Shown here: positions 23,006-30,991 of the stretch, one piece after another
How the letters are laid out: each line of letters opens with the position of its first letter
Numbering within the stretch: position 1 is the first letter of the stretch
Origin: Oscillatoriales cyanobacterium USR001
Lineage (GTDB): Bacteria; Cyanobacteriota; Cyanobacteriia; Cyanobacteriales; Microcoleaceae
Assembly (NCBI GenBank): GCA_001698425.1
Contig: MBRE01000041.1
Coordinates: forward strand, 1-41,667
Length of the DNA stretch: 41,667 nt
Direction: 5' to 3'
Program-made: the position numbers and the translations under genes
Notes under the pieces: generated by a model
Databases searched by the model: none
Seen by the model: the letters and a program-made list of their open reading frames with translations, nothing else
What the model was told of the DNA's origin: nothing

Positions 23006-24793
23006 ATGATGCTGCGTGAATACCAGCTTACTAATTTTAAGGCTTTTGGTGGGCCAGAAACGATGCCAATTCGACCGATCACTCTGATTTATGGCCCCAA
23101 TTCCTCTGGGAAAAGTTCTGTATTGCAATCGCTACTTTTGTTGAAGCAAACTCTCCAAGAGGCAGAAAACCCTGAAACCCTTTTAGTAGCCAAAGGCAAC
23201 CTTGTTAACCTTGGTAGCTATCGTGAATTTATCCATCGTCACGATGTTAGCGCACCATTTTCTTTCAAGGTAGTTTTGGACATAGACATCCTTAAGACAA
23301 TCACTTCATTTGGAAAGCCTTTATCTGAGAACCTACTTGAAAATAATCTTTTGGGGTTGCAATTTGCCTTTGATTATGATCAAAATAGAGCCAATATAGT
23401 TTTATCGAATGTCCAGTTATTCATTGGAGAAGAGCCATCGCCAGCAGCTATCTATAAACCTCAGAAGCGAGACATTATTGAAAATGAAAATCCCTTCAGT
23501 TCTTTTCGTCAAGCCATGCAGTTATCGATTGGTGAAGATAAATTCAAACAGGATATTTATACACCTCAAGACTCAGACATAGAAAGAGAAGAAGTAGAAA
23601 GTTTTCTCAAGCTAGACTTTATAAACTATAAACATAGCGTGTGGCAGGCTTGGTGGGAGAAATATTCTTCTTTGCTTCCCAGGGAAACTGAAAAAGAGTT
23701 GCTCAGACTTTTCGAGGCTTTAAAATTACATGAAGGTTGCAAGGGTTGGCGAAAGAAAACATGGACGAACTTATTAACAGAGAAAAGTAGAGATTTAAAA
23801 AAAGAGTTAGAAATTTATCTTAAAATAAATGAAGATCCTCTATTCCAAAAAAATATAGAAATTAAACTGAATCAAATTGAATCATTAAGACGATTGGGAA
23901 GTTATTTCGACAACTACTCTTTCGAGAAAGTTCAAGAAGATTTATCTAATTTGACTCAATTTACCGGTCTATCATATCGAAACTTTTTTCCTGTTCAATG
24001 CCTTAATATAGATAAAAAAGAATCGTCTAATTCCGAAGTTTGGAAATTATCAGAGGTATATAAAGGCTGTTGGATACCAGAATCTTCACTGCTAACTATG
24101 CTTGCTAGTTCTGGATTTAGAAGTTTTCTTAATAGCGTGGTTTACATTGGCCCTTTGAGAGAATACCCTGAACGTTTCTATATCTTGAGTGATAATTTAA
24201 CTAAACAAGTAGGAAAGTCTGGGAAAATGTTACCAGATATCTTGTTTAAGGATCGCAATATTCTGAAGCTGTTAAATGAGCAACTTACTCGTTTTGGCTT
24301 GGGATATGAACTGAAAATTTCTCCATTAACTGTTGAAGATTATGCAAACACTGACTTTTTTGCTCTTCGCCTAATTGACAAATACACTGGTGTAAATGTC
24401 AGTCTTGCTGATGTTGGTTTTGGGATTAGTCAAGTTCTACCAATCATTGTACAGAGTATGCTTTCACGCGAATCAACTTTGTTAATTGAGCAACCAGAGA
24501 TACACATTCACCCGCGATTACAAGCTGAACTCGGCTCTCTCCTAGCCGAATGTACTAAGCCTCCCTTTCGTAATCAGTTTATTATTGAGACTCACAGCGA
24601 ACATCTGATGCTGAGACTTCAGAAATTAATTCGCAAGGGAGAGTTAAAACCAGATGATGTGTCCGTGATTTATGTCGATCGCGGCTCTGATGGCTCGAAA
24701 TGTTTACACTTAAGGTTAGACGAGGAAGGCGATTTTATTGATGAGTGGCCTGATGGATTTTTTGAGGAAGATTTTAACGAAATTTTTGGATAA
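23006..24793 (+). CDS. AAA family ATPase with DUF3696-like C-terminus
   Basis: 595 aa, SMC/RecF/OLD-type ATPase. Walker A is GPNSSGKSS (residues 30-38) right after LTNFKAFGG. An ABC-like signature region is DVGFGISQVLPIIVQSM, Walker B LLIEQPEIHIHP (492-503), and the H-loop ETHSEHLMLRL (529-539). The end GDFIDEWPDGFFEEDFNEIF (575 onward) is the DUF3696 pattern. There is no Toprim domain, so it is not a full OLD nuclease. Middle residues ~150-400 are variable and helical, probably the arm. GGAGGAACCAAA precedes the ATG (an SD). It is followed after 2 bp by the next gene: a two-gene operon of ATPase plus probable effector, as in phage-defence systems. Confidence 0.88.
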   Translation: MMLREYQLTNFKAFGGPETMPIRPITLIYGPNSSGKSSVLQSLLLLKQTLQEAENPETLLVAKGNLVNLGSYREFIHRHDVSAPFSFKVVLDIDILKTITSFGKPLSENLLENNLLGLQFAFDYDQNRANIVLSNVQLFIGEEPSPAAIYKPQKRDIIENENPFSSFRQAMQLSIGEDKFKQDIYTPQDSDIEREEVESFLKLDFINYKHSVWQAWWEKYSSLLPRETEKELLRLFEALKLHEGCKGWRKKTWTNLLTEKSRDLKKELEIYLKINEDPLFQKNIEIKLNQIESLRRLGSYFDNYSFEKVQEDLSNLTQFTGLSYRNFFPVQCLNIDKKESSNSEVWKLSEVYKGCWIPESSLLTMLASSGFRSFLNSVVYIGPLREYPERFYILSDNLTKQVGKSGKMLPDILFKDRNILKLLNEQLTRFGLGYELKISPLTVEDYANTDFFALRLIDKYTGVNVSLADVGFGISQVLPIIVQSMLSRESTLLIEQPEIHIHPRLQAELGSLLAECTKPPFRNQFIIETHSEHLMLRLQKLIRKGELKPDDVSVIYVDRGSDGSKCLHLRLDEEGDFIDEWPDGFFEEDFNEIFG

Positions 24794-24795
24794 TT

Positions 24796-25785
24796 ATGCT
24801 AGTAAGAACTATTTTGTTGCCATCTGTTTTTAGAGTAAATCCAGAAAACTCAAAGACTGAATATAGTATAGTAATCCGATTTCTTCAGGATTTAGAAAAC
24901 AACGGTATAGTGCTAGTCGATGATACGGGCTGTATAAAAGCTGCCATGCTAGAAGATATTAATAAATGGCCACAGAATTACAGAAAAAAAGCGAAAGAAC
25001 TTCTGGGTAGACTTCATAACAAAGATCGTTTTATTGAAAAGTCTTTAAATGATAAAGAGCAGGCTAATTGTCAAAATCAACAGTGTCAGCAATGTATTAG
25101 AATGGCTAAAATATACTTGCCAGTTGCTATTATTTCCCGCGATCGTTGTAATGAATGTGCAGAACAAAAGCTAACCGAGTTTCCTAATATAGAGGTTGTT
25201 GATGTTGATGAGTATTCGATGTCTGAATTTTTCGATACCTACCTCAATCAGAAGGATCATTTTTTTGGGAAAGGTGAATTAAAGCAGCAAGAATTTGAGG
25301 ATAAAATTTTAATACCACTATTAAGAGATGCTAAGCACGTAAAAATATATGACCGATATATTGGTCGTTCGATATTGGAGGAGAAAATTGCTAAAAAATA
25401 TAAGTTTACAATAAAATGGATATTAGAGGTTCTTCTGCGTGAGCGAGGCTCTAAATTTAATGGAGTTTTTGAGGTATATGGCGGCGTAAATAGCACGCAA
25501 ATACGAAAACCTAAAACAATACCCGATGCTGTTGCTAAACTTCGTGAATTGGAGAATGAGTTTAAACAACTTTATCCTAAATTTCAATTAATTATCAAGC
25601 ACGAAACAAAGGGTGATGAAATACCTCACGATCGCTTTCTAATTACAAATCAAGTAGCCGTATCAGTTGGTCGCGGCTTTAACTTGCTTTTTGGCAATCC
25701 AAGCCAGTTGAAAGACGTTAAAATTGATTACTGTTCAGAACCAGGCAAAATTGAGCAAGATGTAAAAAAATTGCCAGATTTATAA
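24796..25785 (+). CDS. Cys-rich protein with PLD-like C-terminal half (putative effector)
   Basis: 329 aa, no family recognised with certainty. Residues 1-85: alpha/beta region (RTILLPSVFRVNP, GIVLVDDTGCIKAAMLED). Residues 92-121 hold CxxC pairs (C97/C100, C118/C121, plus C92), a likely zinc site. From ~170 the layout resembles divergent phospholipase-D-like domains: LRDAKHVKIYDRYIG, a strand TIKWILEVLL, then EIPHDRFLITNQVAVSVGRG with H278 and R280. The canonical HxKxxxxD is not complete. It starts 2 bp after the ATPase stop with no clear SD, suggesting translational coupling and a shared complex. Confidence 0.6.
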   Translation: MLVRTILLPSVFRVNPENSKTEYSIVIRFLQDLENNGIVLVDDTGCIKAAMLEDINKWPQNYRKKAKELLGRLHNKDRFIEKSLNDKEQANCQNQQCQQCIRMAKIYLPVAIISRDRCNECAEQKLTEFPNIEVVDVDEYSMSEFFDTYLNQKDHFFGKGELKQQEFEDKILIPLLRDAKHVKIYDRYIGRSILEEKIAKKYKFTIKWILEVLLRERGSKFNGVFEVYGGVNSTQIRKPKTIPDAVAKLRELENEFKQLYPKFQLIIKHETKGDEIPHDRFLITNQVAVSVGRGFNLLFGNPSQLKDVKIDYCSEPGKIEQDVKKLPDL

Positions 25786-25872
25786 ACAAATGCCATAAAG
25801 AATTTAGGAAATAAGCGATCGCACTTCACCAAGATTAAATTTTTGACGTGGAATGACCCACTCTGCATACGC

Positions 25873-25878
25873 TATAAT
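25873..25878 (+). promoter_or_regulatory. -10 box of repeated TA promoter, copy 1
   Basis: TATAAT within ACGCTATAATAAA, preceded by a GCGATCGCAC site at 25816. The same block recurs at 27398 and 27937. Confidence 0.5.
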
Positions 25879-25911
25879 AAATTCAACAAAAAAACTCAAG
25901 GCACAAATACA

Positions 25912-26013
25912 ATGACATTAAAAATACTCGAATTAGAGGGAACATGGGAAGGTGAAGACTTTGAAGATTGTCTGCAATCAGTTTATGATAATCGTGGCCG
26001 ATTGGATTTTTAA
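25912..26013 (+). pseudogene. Truncated antitoxin gene (LELEGTWE family)
   Basis: 33 codons: MTLKILELEGTWEGEDFEDC and a short tail ending in TAA. The first 12 residues match the antitoxins at 26742 and 27431 (LLELEGTWEE), then the frame diverges and stops. It has the same ACGCTATAATAAA promoter block upstream as the 27431 copy. Decayed first copy of the tandem toxin-antitoxin series. Confidence 0.6.
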
Positions 26014-26077
26014 CAGAAGACTCCTTACTTTTGTTAGAATTACAGCACAAAGGCTTTCTACTTAAAGAGGTTGCTCG

Positions 26078-26332
26078 ATGACAATAGTTGTTACCCTTAG
26101 TCCCGAATTAGAAGCATTACTGCTTGACAAAGCTGCTCAGCAAGGCCAAGATATTAGCTTTGTTGTATCTGAATTATTGTCTACTGTCTTAGAGTGGGAA
26201 ACCCAAGACTCAGAAGAAGCTATAAAGGGGATTCAACAAGGACTAAACGATTTTGAGGCCGGCCGTTCTCGCTCTTTCCAAGAGTTTGCTGAAGAACAGC
26301 GCCGAAAATATAATCTGCCAGCCGATTTATGA
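26078..26332 (+). CDS. ParD-like antitoxin
   Basis: 84 aa. The N-terminus TIVVTLSPELEALLLDKAAQ with QGQDISFVVSELLSTVLEW looks like a ribbon-helix-helix DNA-binding unit. The C-terminal half (GLNDFEAGRSRSFQEFAEEQ) is the flexible toxin-binding part. Its ATGA overlaps the toxin start by 4 bp, the classical arrangement. AAGAGG (26064-26069) is the SD. Confidence 0.82.
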   Translation: MTIVVTLSPELEALLLDKAAQQGQDISFVVSELLSTVLEWETQDSEEAIKGIQQGLNDFEAGRSRSFQEFAEEQRRKYNLPADL

Positions 26333-26676
26333 AATATCGCATCGAAATTTCTAGTGCGGCGGAAGCTGAAGCGGACAGTTTGTTTCTGCATTTATCTCAA
26401 ATCACGTCTCCCATAAAAGCAACTCAATGGTACGCAGGATTGTTGCAAGCAATCGAATCTCTAACGTCAATGCCAAAACGTTGTCCTCTAGCAAGGGAGA
26501 ATCAGTATTTTAGTCAAGAGATTCGACAATTACTCTACGGTCGGGGGCGTAATTTATATCGAATCCTTTTCACTATTTTGGATGGTCAAGATATCTCAAC
26601 TATTCGCATTCTTCATATCCGACACGCATCGCAACGAACAATCGGTGAAGAACCGGAAGAACCCGATGCAAACTAA
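26329..26676 (+). CDS. RelE/ParE family toxin
   Basis: 115 aa. It begins MKYRIEISSAAEAEADSLFL and has PMKRCPLA-like SMPKRCPLARE, then IRQLLYGRGRNLYRILFTIL and STIRILHIRHASQRTI, all standard ParE/RelE features. ParE toxins poison gyrase and RelE toxins cut mRNA; the subtype is not resolved. Translationally coupled to the antitoxin at 26078-26332 (ATGA overlap). The module appears intact. Confidence 0.88.
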   Translation: MKYRIEISSAAEAEADSLFLHLSQITSPIKATQWYAGLLQAIESLTSMPKRCPLARENQYFSQEIRQLLYGRGRNLYRILFTILDGQDISTIRILHIRHASQRTIGEEPEEPDAN

Positions 26677-26741
26677 CAAATCGTGACACAGGTTAATCAC
26701 TTGATAAACTCAACCCAATAAAACTTAAAGGAGCAAAAACA

Positions 26742-26954
26742 ATGACATCACCACTACTCGAACTAGAGGGAACATGGGAAGAAATTCTTACCCATACTTC
26801 AGAACTAGCCGGCCATAGAGTCCGCGTTACCGTTATTTCTGATAACGAACCATTAAAATCAGCAGAAGATTGTTTTCGTCAAGGATGGCACGAAGCAATG
26901 ACAGGACAGACAATACCGCTTTCTGAACTATGGGAGGGAATTGATGCAGAATGA
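26742..26954 (+). CDS. Antitoxin, LELEGTWEE family, copy 2
   Basis: 70 aa: LLELEGTWEEILTHTSELAG, HRVRVTVISDNEP, CFRQGWHEAMTGQTIPLSEL, WEGIDAE. Nearly identical to the 27431 copy. It overlaps the toxin start by 11 bp and has a strong AAAGGAGC SD (26728-26735). The family resembles small cyanobacterial antitoxins paired with RelE-type toxins; the DNA-binding fold is not obvious by eye. Confidence 0.78.
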   Translation: MTSPLLELEGTWEEILTHTSELAGHRVRVTVISDNEPLKSAEDCFRQGWHEAMTGQTIPLSELWEGIDAE

Positions 26955-27369
26955 TCCGCCTTTAATAGATATTAAACCGACGCAGGAGTTCCAACACAAC
27001 TTACGCGCTCTGTCTAAAAAGTATCGCCATATCCGCTCTGATGTTCAGGGAATTATTGAACTGCTGCAAGCTGGAGAATTGCTTGGCGACAAGATACCTG
27101 GGACTGGTTACGAAGTTTTTAAGGTGCGTGTTAAAAACAGTGATATCCAGAAAGGAAAAAGCGGTGGTTATCGACTCATTTACTACATTAAAACGCTGAC
27201 AACTATCATTTTGATTACCATTTATTCAAAATCAGAACAATCAGATATAACCGCTGAGCGAATTAGACAAATTGTTACAGATTTTAATAACTTGCTCCCC
27301 ACAAAAGATGAAACACAAGATATAGAAATTAATGGCTGTAACCAACGTGAAGATGAAATAACAGATTAG
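26944..27369 (+). CDS. RelE-like toxin, intact copy
   Basis: 141 aa from ATG 26944; a TTG at 26941 is also in frame. It carries FQHNLRALSKKYRHIRSDVQ, GIIELLQAGELLGDKIPG, the core VFKVRVKNSDIQKGKSGGYR, LIYYIKTLTTIILITIYSKS and EQSDITAERIRQIV, as in RelE/HigB-like mRNA interferases. The ATG lies inside the antitoxin's last codons, giving translational coupling. The tail from ~120 is hydrophilic and may be dispensable. Compare the truncated copy at 27633. Confidence 0.85.
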   Translation: MQNDPPLIDIKPTQEFQHNLRALSKKYRHIRSDVQGIIELLQAGELLGDKIPGTGYEVFKVRVKNSDIQKGKSGGYRLIYYIKTLTTIILITIYSKSEQSDITAERIRQIVTDFNNLLPTKDETQDIEINGCNQREDEITD

Positions 27370-27397
27370 TTAAGAGCGATCGCTCTCCCATCCACGC

Positions 27398-27403
27398 TAT
27401 AAT
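27398..27403 (+). promoter_or_regulatory. -10 box of repeated TA promoter, copy 2
   Basis: TATAAT in CCACGCTATAATAAAC, just after GAGCGATCGCTCTCCCAT; 28 bp before the 27431 start. Confidence 0.55.
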
Positions 27404-27430
27404 AAACTTAGTTACAATTCTATCAAAAAA

Positions 27431-27643
27431 ATGACACCACAACTACTCGAACTAGAGGGAACATGGGAAGAAATTCTTACCCATGCTTCAGAATTAGCAG
27501 GTCATCGGGTTCGCGTAACTGTTATTTCTGATAGCGAACCAATCCCCTCTCCAGAAGAAAGCTTTCGCCAAGCATGGCGAGAAATAAAAACAGGAAAGGT
27601 ACGACCAGTATCTGAACTGTGGGAGGGAATTGATGCAGAGTGA
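27431..27643 (+). CDS. Antitoxin, LELEGTWEE family, copy 3
   Basis: 70 aa, closely similar to 26742-26954 (LLELEGTWEEILTHASELAG, then HRVRVTVISDSEP, CFRQ replaced by SFRQAWREIKTGK, ending SELWEGIDAE). It has no clear SD, because the start lies close to the promoter block (short leader). It overlaps the truncated toxin by 11 bp. The antitoxin is intact while its toxin is broken, so it could act as an orphan or cross-reacting antitoxin. Confidence 0.75.
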   Translation: MTPQLLELEGTWEEILTHASELAGHRVRVTVISDSEPIPSPEESFRQAWREIKTGKVRPVSELWEGIDAE

Positions 27644-27833
27644 ACCTACTTCAATTCAGGTGTATTTTGCGGATCAATTTCAAAGTAATTTACGCGCATT
27701 GTCCAAAAAGTACCGCCACATACGCTCAGATGTTCAGCCGATAATTGAACAACTTCAACTGGGAGAACTGCCCGGTAATCAAATATCAGGAATAGATGAT
27801 ATTGTGTTTAAAGTGCGAGTCAAACAAAACTAA
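27633..27833 (+). pseudogene. Truncated RelE-like toxin
   Basis: 66 codons from ATG 27633. It matches the first half of the 26944 toxin ([47 protein letters not shown]) and then stops, losing the GGYRLIYYI core and the C-terminal catalytic strand. The following ~100 bp shows no homologous frame. Probably inactive. Confidence 0.8.
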
Positions 27834-27936
27834 CCGCGAAGTCCTCAAAGGTTCCTCAGATTTCAACACCGGACACTGCTCAAAAAACCGATCAAACTTC
27901 TGATTAGTTAGGAGCGATCGCACTCCCATAACACGC

Positions 27937-27942
27937 TATAAT
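27937..27942 (+). promoter_or_regulatory. -10 box of repeated TA promoter, copy 3
   Basis: TATAAT in ACACGCTATAATAAACTCAA after GAGCGATCGCACTCCCAT. It is now 60 bp ahead of the small membrane protein gene at 28002. Confidence 0.55.
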
Positions 27943-28001
27943 AAACTCAAGCGAAAAATCTTTATTGATACTCAACTAACAACCTTAACCCTAAACCAAT
28001 C

Positions 28002-28211
28002 ATGGCAAAAAAACTACTTCCATTTTTCATCATCCTCATCATAGCCTTTATCGCTATTGGTGACTCCTTAACTTTTTTCCCCAAACCCGTAAAAGAAGCC
28101 AGCGTCAAAAGTCGCACCTTTGTAATTGGACTATGGCCAAAATGGTTAAGACCGAGAAATACTAACGAAGGCAGGGAAAAGGATATAGAGAACTTAGATA
28201 AACAAAAATAA
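28002..28211 (+). CDS. Small single-pass membrane protein
   Basis: 69 aa. Residues 5-25 (LLPFFIILIIAFIAIGDSLTF) are one hydrophobic helix after MAKK; the rest is hydrophilic with a basic patch (WPKWLRPRN) and a charged tail. No family was named with certainty, though similar short MARKLLPFF-type proteins are remembered from cyanobacteria. The upstream promoter block is shared with the TA copies. Confidence 0.65.
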   Translation: MAKKLLPFFIILIIAFIAIGDSLTFFPKPVKEASVKSRTFVIGLWPKWLRPRNTNEGREKDIENLDKQK

Positions 28212-28221
28212 AATCCCAACC

Positions 28222-28310
28222 CTTAAGAAATTAGGTGCGAAGCATTCTAGTAGTAAATATCTGCTTTTAACCAATAAATTACCTACAGTCATGCTTCGCC
28301 CTGGAATATA
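28222..28310. repeat. Inverted repeat around GGTGCGAAGCAT
   Basis: GGTGCGAAGCAT near 28241 and ATGCTTCGCCC near 28290 form a dispersed palindromic unit between the small membrane protein and ilvC stop; it could terminate both convergent genes. Confidence 0.45.
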
Positions 28311-28333
28311 TCTGCAAAAATGAGATAATTCCC

Positions 28334-29332
28334 TTAAGACTGCTTCTTCAACCAGCTAAACATAGCCCGCAAATCTTTACCTACTGCCTCAATCGGGTGC
28401 TCAGCTTCTTGACGACGCATCGCAGTAAAACCAGGCTTACCAGCTTGATTTTCTAACACAAACTCACGGGCAAATTGACCTGATTGAATTTCGCTGAGAA
28501 TCTTACGCATTTCAGCGCGAGTTTGGTCAGTGACAATCCGAGGACCGCGAGTGAAATCCCCATATTCTGCTGTATTAGAAATACTGTCACGCATTTTAGC
28601 TAGACCGCCTTCTACGACTAAATCAACAATTAATTTAACTTCGTGGAGACATTCAAAGTAAGCTAATTCTGGTTGATATCCTGCCGCAACTAGGGTTTCA
28701 AATCCGGCTTTAATTAATGCACTTAAGCCACCGCAAAGTACAACTTGTTCGCCAAAAAGGTCTGTTTCTGTTTCTTCGCGGAAACTGGTTTCTAGGATGC
28801 CGGCGCGTGTACCACCAATACCTTTAGCATAGGCCATTGCGCGATCGCGAGCTTGGCCAGAAGCATTTTGATACACTGCAAATAAACTCGGCACGCCTTC
28901 ACCTTGCTCGTAAGTTCGCCGCACCAAATGACCGGGACCTTTAGGTGCAACCATCACCACATCAACATTAGTCGGCGGTACAACTTGGGCAAAATGAATG
29001 TTAAAACCGTGAGCAAAAGCTAATACTTTCCCCTCGGTTAAATGAGGTTCAATTTCCTGTTTGTAAACAGTTTTTTGCACTTCATCAGGAAGCAAAATCA
29101 TAATGAAATCAGCAGCCTGGGCAGCTTGTTCGACTGGGTGAACAGTTAAGCCAGCATCTTTAGCTTTGGTAGCAGATTTACTGCCGGGATAGAGGCCCAC
29201 AATCACATTCATGCCACTATCTTTAAGATTAAGAGCGTGAGCGTGACCTTGGGAACCATAACCAATGATGGCAATGGTTTTATTGGCTAAAAGGTCTAAA
29301 TTAGCGTCGGCATCGTAGTACATACGGGCCAT
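28334..29332 (-). CDS. ilvC: Ketol-acid reductoisomerase (NADP+)
   Basis: 332 aa from the ATG at 29332, which has a GCAGGAG SD; an upstream in-frame ATG at 29359 adds nine unlikely residues. The enzyme converts acetolactate and acetohydroxybutyrate to dihydroxy acids in valine/isoleucine/leucine synthesis. The NADPH-binding [17 protein letters not shown] lies at about 22-38. Catalytic landmarks are [45 protein letters not shown] and the [10 protein letters not shown] region, all intact; class I (short) form. It is monocistronic here. MITE copy D lies 67 bp upstream of the start. Confidence 0.97.
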   Translation of the reverse strand: MARMYYDADANLDLLANKTIAIIGYGSQGHAHALNLKDSGMNVIVGLYPGSKSATKAKDAGLTVHPVEQAAQAADFIMILLPDEVQKTVYKQEIEPHLTEGKVLAFAHGFNIHFAQVVPPTNVDVVMVAPKGPGHLVRRTYEQGEGVPSLFAVYQNASGQARDRAMAYAKGIGGTRAGILETSFREETETDLFGEQVVLCGGLSALIKAGFETLVAAGYQPELAYFECLHEVKLIVDLVVEGGLAKMRDSISNTAEYGDFTRGPRIVTDQTRAEMRKILSEIQSGQFAREFVLENQAGKPGFTAMRRQEAEHPIEAVGKDLRAMFSWLKKQS

Positions 29333-29399
29333 AGTGTTTGTCTCCTGCTGTGCCAGCATTGTAATGACTGCAAAACTTCCATTATATCAAAATGTGTCA

Positions 29400-29505
29400 C
29401 TAAGGAATAGAAATTAAATAATTAGCTTGTTCGTAGTAAGCGCAAAGAGCGCTAAAGCGCTTACTACGAACCAAATCATCAAGTTATTTAATTTTCATTC
29501 CTAAG
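29400..29505 (+). repeat. MITE-like palindromic repeat, copy D
   Basis: 106 bp: CTAAGGAATAGAAATTAAAT ... ATTTAATTTTCATTCCTAAG with the GTAGTAAGCGC/GCGCTTACTAC core. It is between ilvC and the first tandem Uma2 gene, in the ilvC promoter area. Confidence 0.87.
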
Positions 29506-29563
29506 AAGATTGTTAGAAATGTTATCATAACCATAATATCAGCAACGGTGAAGTTAGTAAATT

Positions 29564-30208
29564 ATGAAAAACACGCAAACAATATTACCTACAGATACTT
29601 GGGTAGTGGCAAATTGGGATGAATTTATCCAGACTTCCGAAAATCCAGCTTTTGCTAAAGCTAAGGCTTATTATTATAGTGGAAAAATGCTGATTGAAAC
29701 TATGGGAACTGGATACGACCATTCTTGCGACAACACGATTATGATTTTGGCTGTCAATTTGTACTGTATGGTTAAAGGTATTCCTGTCAATGGACTAACT
29801 GGTTGTAGCTTTCGGAAATCTGGCTTGTGGGAGTGTCAGCCAGATGTTGCTTATTATATTGGCGATCGCGCAAAATCTATCCCCAGAGGCACTAAAATTG
29901 TAGACTTAAATCAATATTCTCCACCGGATTTAGCGATCGAAGTTTCCGATAGTACCCTATCCGACGATTTAGGCAATAAACGCCTACTTTATGAAGAAGT
30001 ATCAGTTACAGAATATTGGGTTGTTGATGTAAAATCAGCCATAGTCAGAGCTTTTGCTGTTAGTAATAGCGGGAGTCGTCGCCTCAGTGAATCCCTGATT
30101 TTTCCGGGGTTAAAAATTAGTTTACTCGAAACAGCTTTGTCACGGAGTTGGTCGGAAAATCAAACTCAAGTTGGAACTTGGTTAATGCAGGAATTTCAAG
30201 GGATTTAG
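29564..30208 (+). CDS. Uma2 family protein, tandem copy 1
   Basis: 214 aa. MKNTQTILPTDTWVVANWDE, then the family core: YYYSGKMLIETMGTG, ECQPDVAYYIG (D94), PPDLAIEVSDSTLSDDLGNK (E126, K139), TEYWVVDV. PD-(D/E)XK-like nuclease fold expected; role unknown. It is ~85% similar by eye to the next gene, including the upstream 55 bp, so both arose by a recent tandem duplication. Differences cluster at residues 57-80 and 155-200, suggesting relaxed or diversifying change there. Confidence 0.9.
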   Translation: MKNTQTILPTDTWVVANWDEFIQTSENPAFAKAKAYYYSGKMLIETMGTGYDHSCDNTIMILAVNLYCMVKGIPVNGLTGCSFRKSGLWECQPDVAYYIGDRAKSIPRGTKIVDLNQYSPPDLAIEVSDSTLSDDLGNKRLLYEEVSVTEYWVVDVKSAIVRAFAVSNSGSRRLSESLIFPGLKISLLETALSRSWSENQTQVGTWLMQEFQGI

Positions 30209-30330
30209 AGCGCAATCAAAATCAATGGATGATGGATAATTTTGAGAATTATAAATATCACCGCGATCGCAGTCATTGTTAGAAATGTTATCATAACCTA
30301 TAATATCAGCAACGGTGAAGTTAGTAAACC

Positions 30331-30975
30331 ATGAAAAACACGCAAACAATATTACCTACAGATACTTGGGTAGCGGCAAATTGGGATGAATTTATCCAGA
30401 TTTCTGAAAATCCAGCTTTCGCTAAAGCTAAGAGTTATTATTATAGTGGAAAAATGCTAATTGAAACTATGGGAACTGGATACGACCATTCTTGTGACAA
30501 CGGAATTATTTACTTTGCTGTCAACTTGTACTGCATTTTTAACGGTATTCCCATCAATGGACTAATTGGTTGCAGCTTTCGGAAAGCTGGCTTGTGGGAG
30601 TGTCAGCCAGATATTGCTTATTATATTGGCGATCGCGCAAAATCTATCCCCAGAGGCACTAAAATTGTAGACTTAAATCAATATTCTCCACCGGATTTAG
30701 CGATCGAAGTTTCCGATAGTACCCTATCCGACGATTTAGGCAATAAACGCCTACTTTATGAAGAAGTACCAGTTACAGAATATTGGGTTGTGGATGTACA
30801 AGGAGCAGTAGTAAGAGCGTTTACCGTCGGCGATGGCGGAAGTCGTCGCATTAGTGAATCTTTAGTTTTTCCTGGCTTAAGAATTAGCTTACTAGAAGCA
30901 ACTTTGTCACGCAGTCGGGAGGAAAATCAAACTCAAGTTGGAACTTGGTTAATGCAGGAATTTCAAGCAATTTAG
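30331..30975 (+). CDS. Uma2 family protein, tandem copy 2
   Basis: 214 aa, paralogue of 29564-30208 with the same conserved acidic core (ECQPDIAYYIG, PPDLAIEVSDSTLSDDLGNK). The block around the active site is identical at nucleotide level over more than 100 bp (about 30597-30760), while flanks differ, which may reflect gene conversion. The stop is 16 bp before the EEP gene and the two are probably co-transcribed. Confidence 0.9.
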   Translation: MKNTQTILPTDTWVAANWDEFIQISENPAFAKAKSYYYSGKMLIETMGTGYDHSCDNGIIYFAVNLYCIFNGIPINGLIGCSFRKAGLWECQPDIAYYIGDRAKSIPRGTKIVDLNQYSPPDLAIEVSDSTLSDDLGNKRLLYEEVPVTEYWVVDVQGAVVRAFTVGDGGSRRISESLVFPGLRISLLEATLSRSREENQTQVGTWLMQEFQAI

Positions 30976-30991
30976 AGCGAAATCAAAATCA

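Noticed and set aside
23006..24793. Full OLD-family nuclease (GajA-like)
   Set aside because: No Toprim domain follows the ATPase; the C-terminus is DUF3696-like and the next gene is not a UvrD-type helicase.
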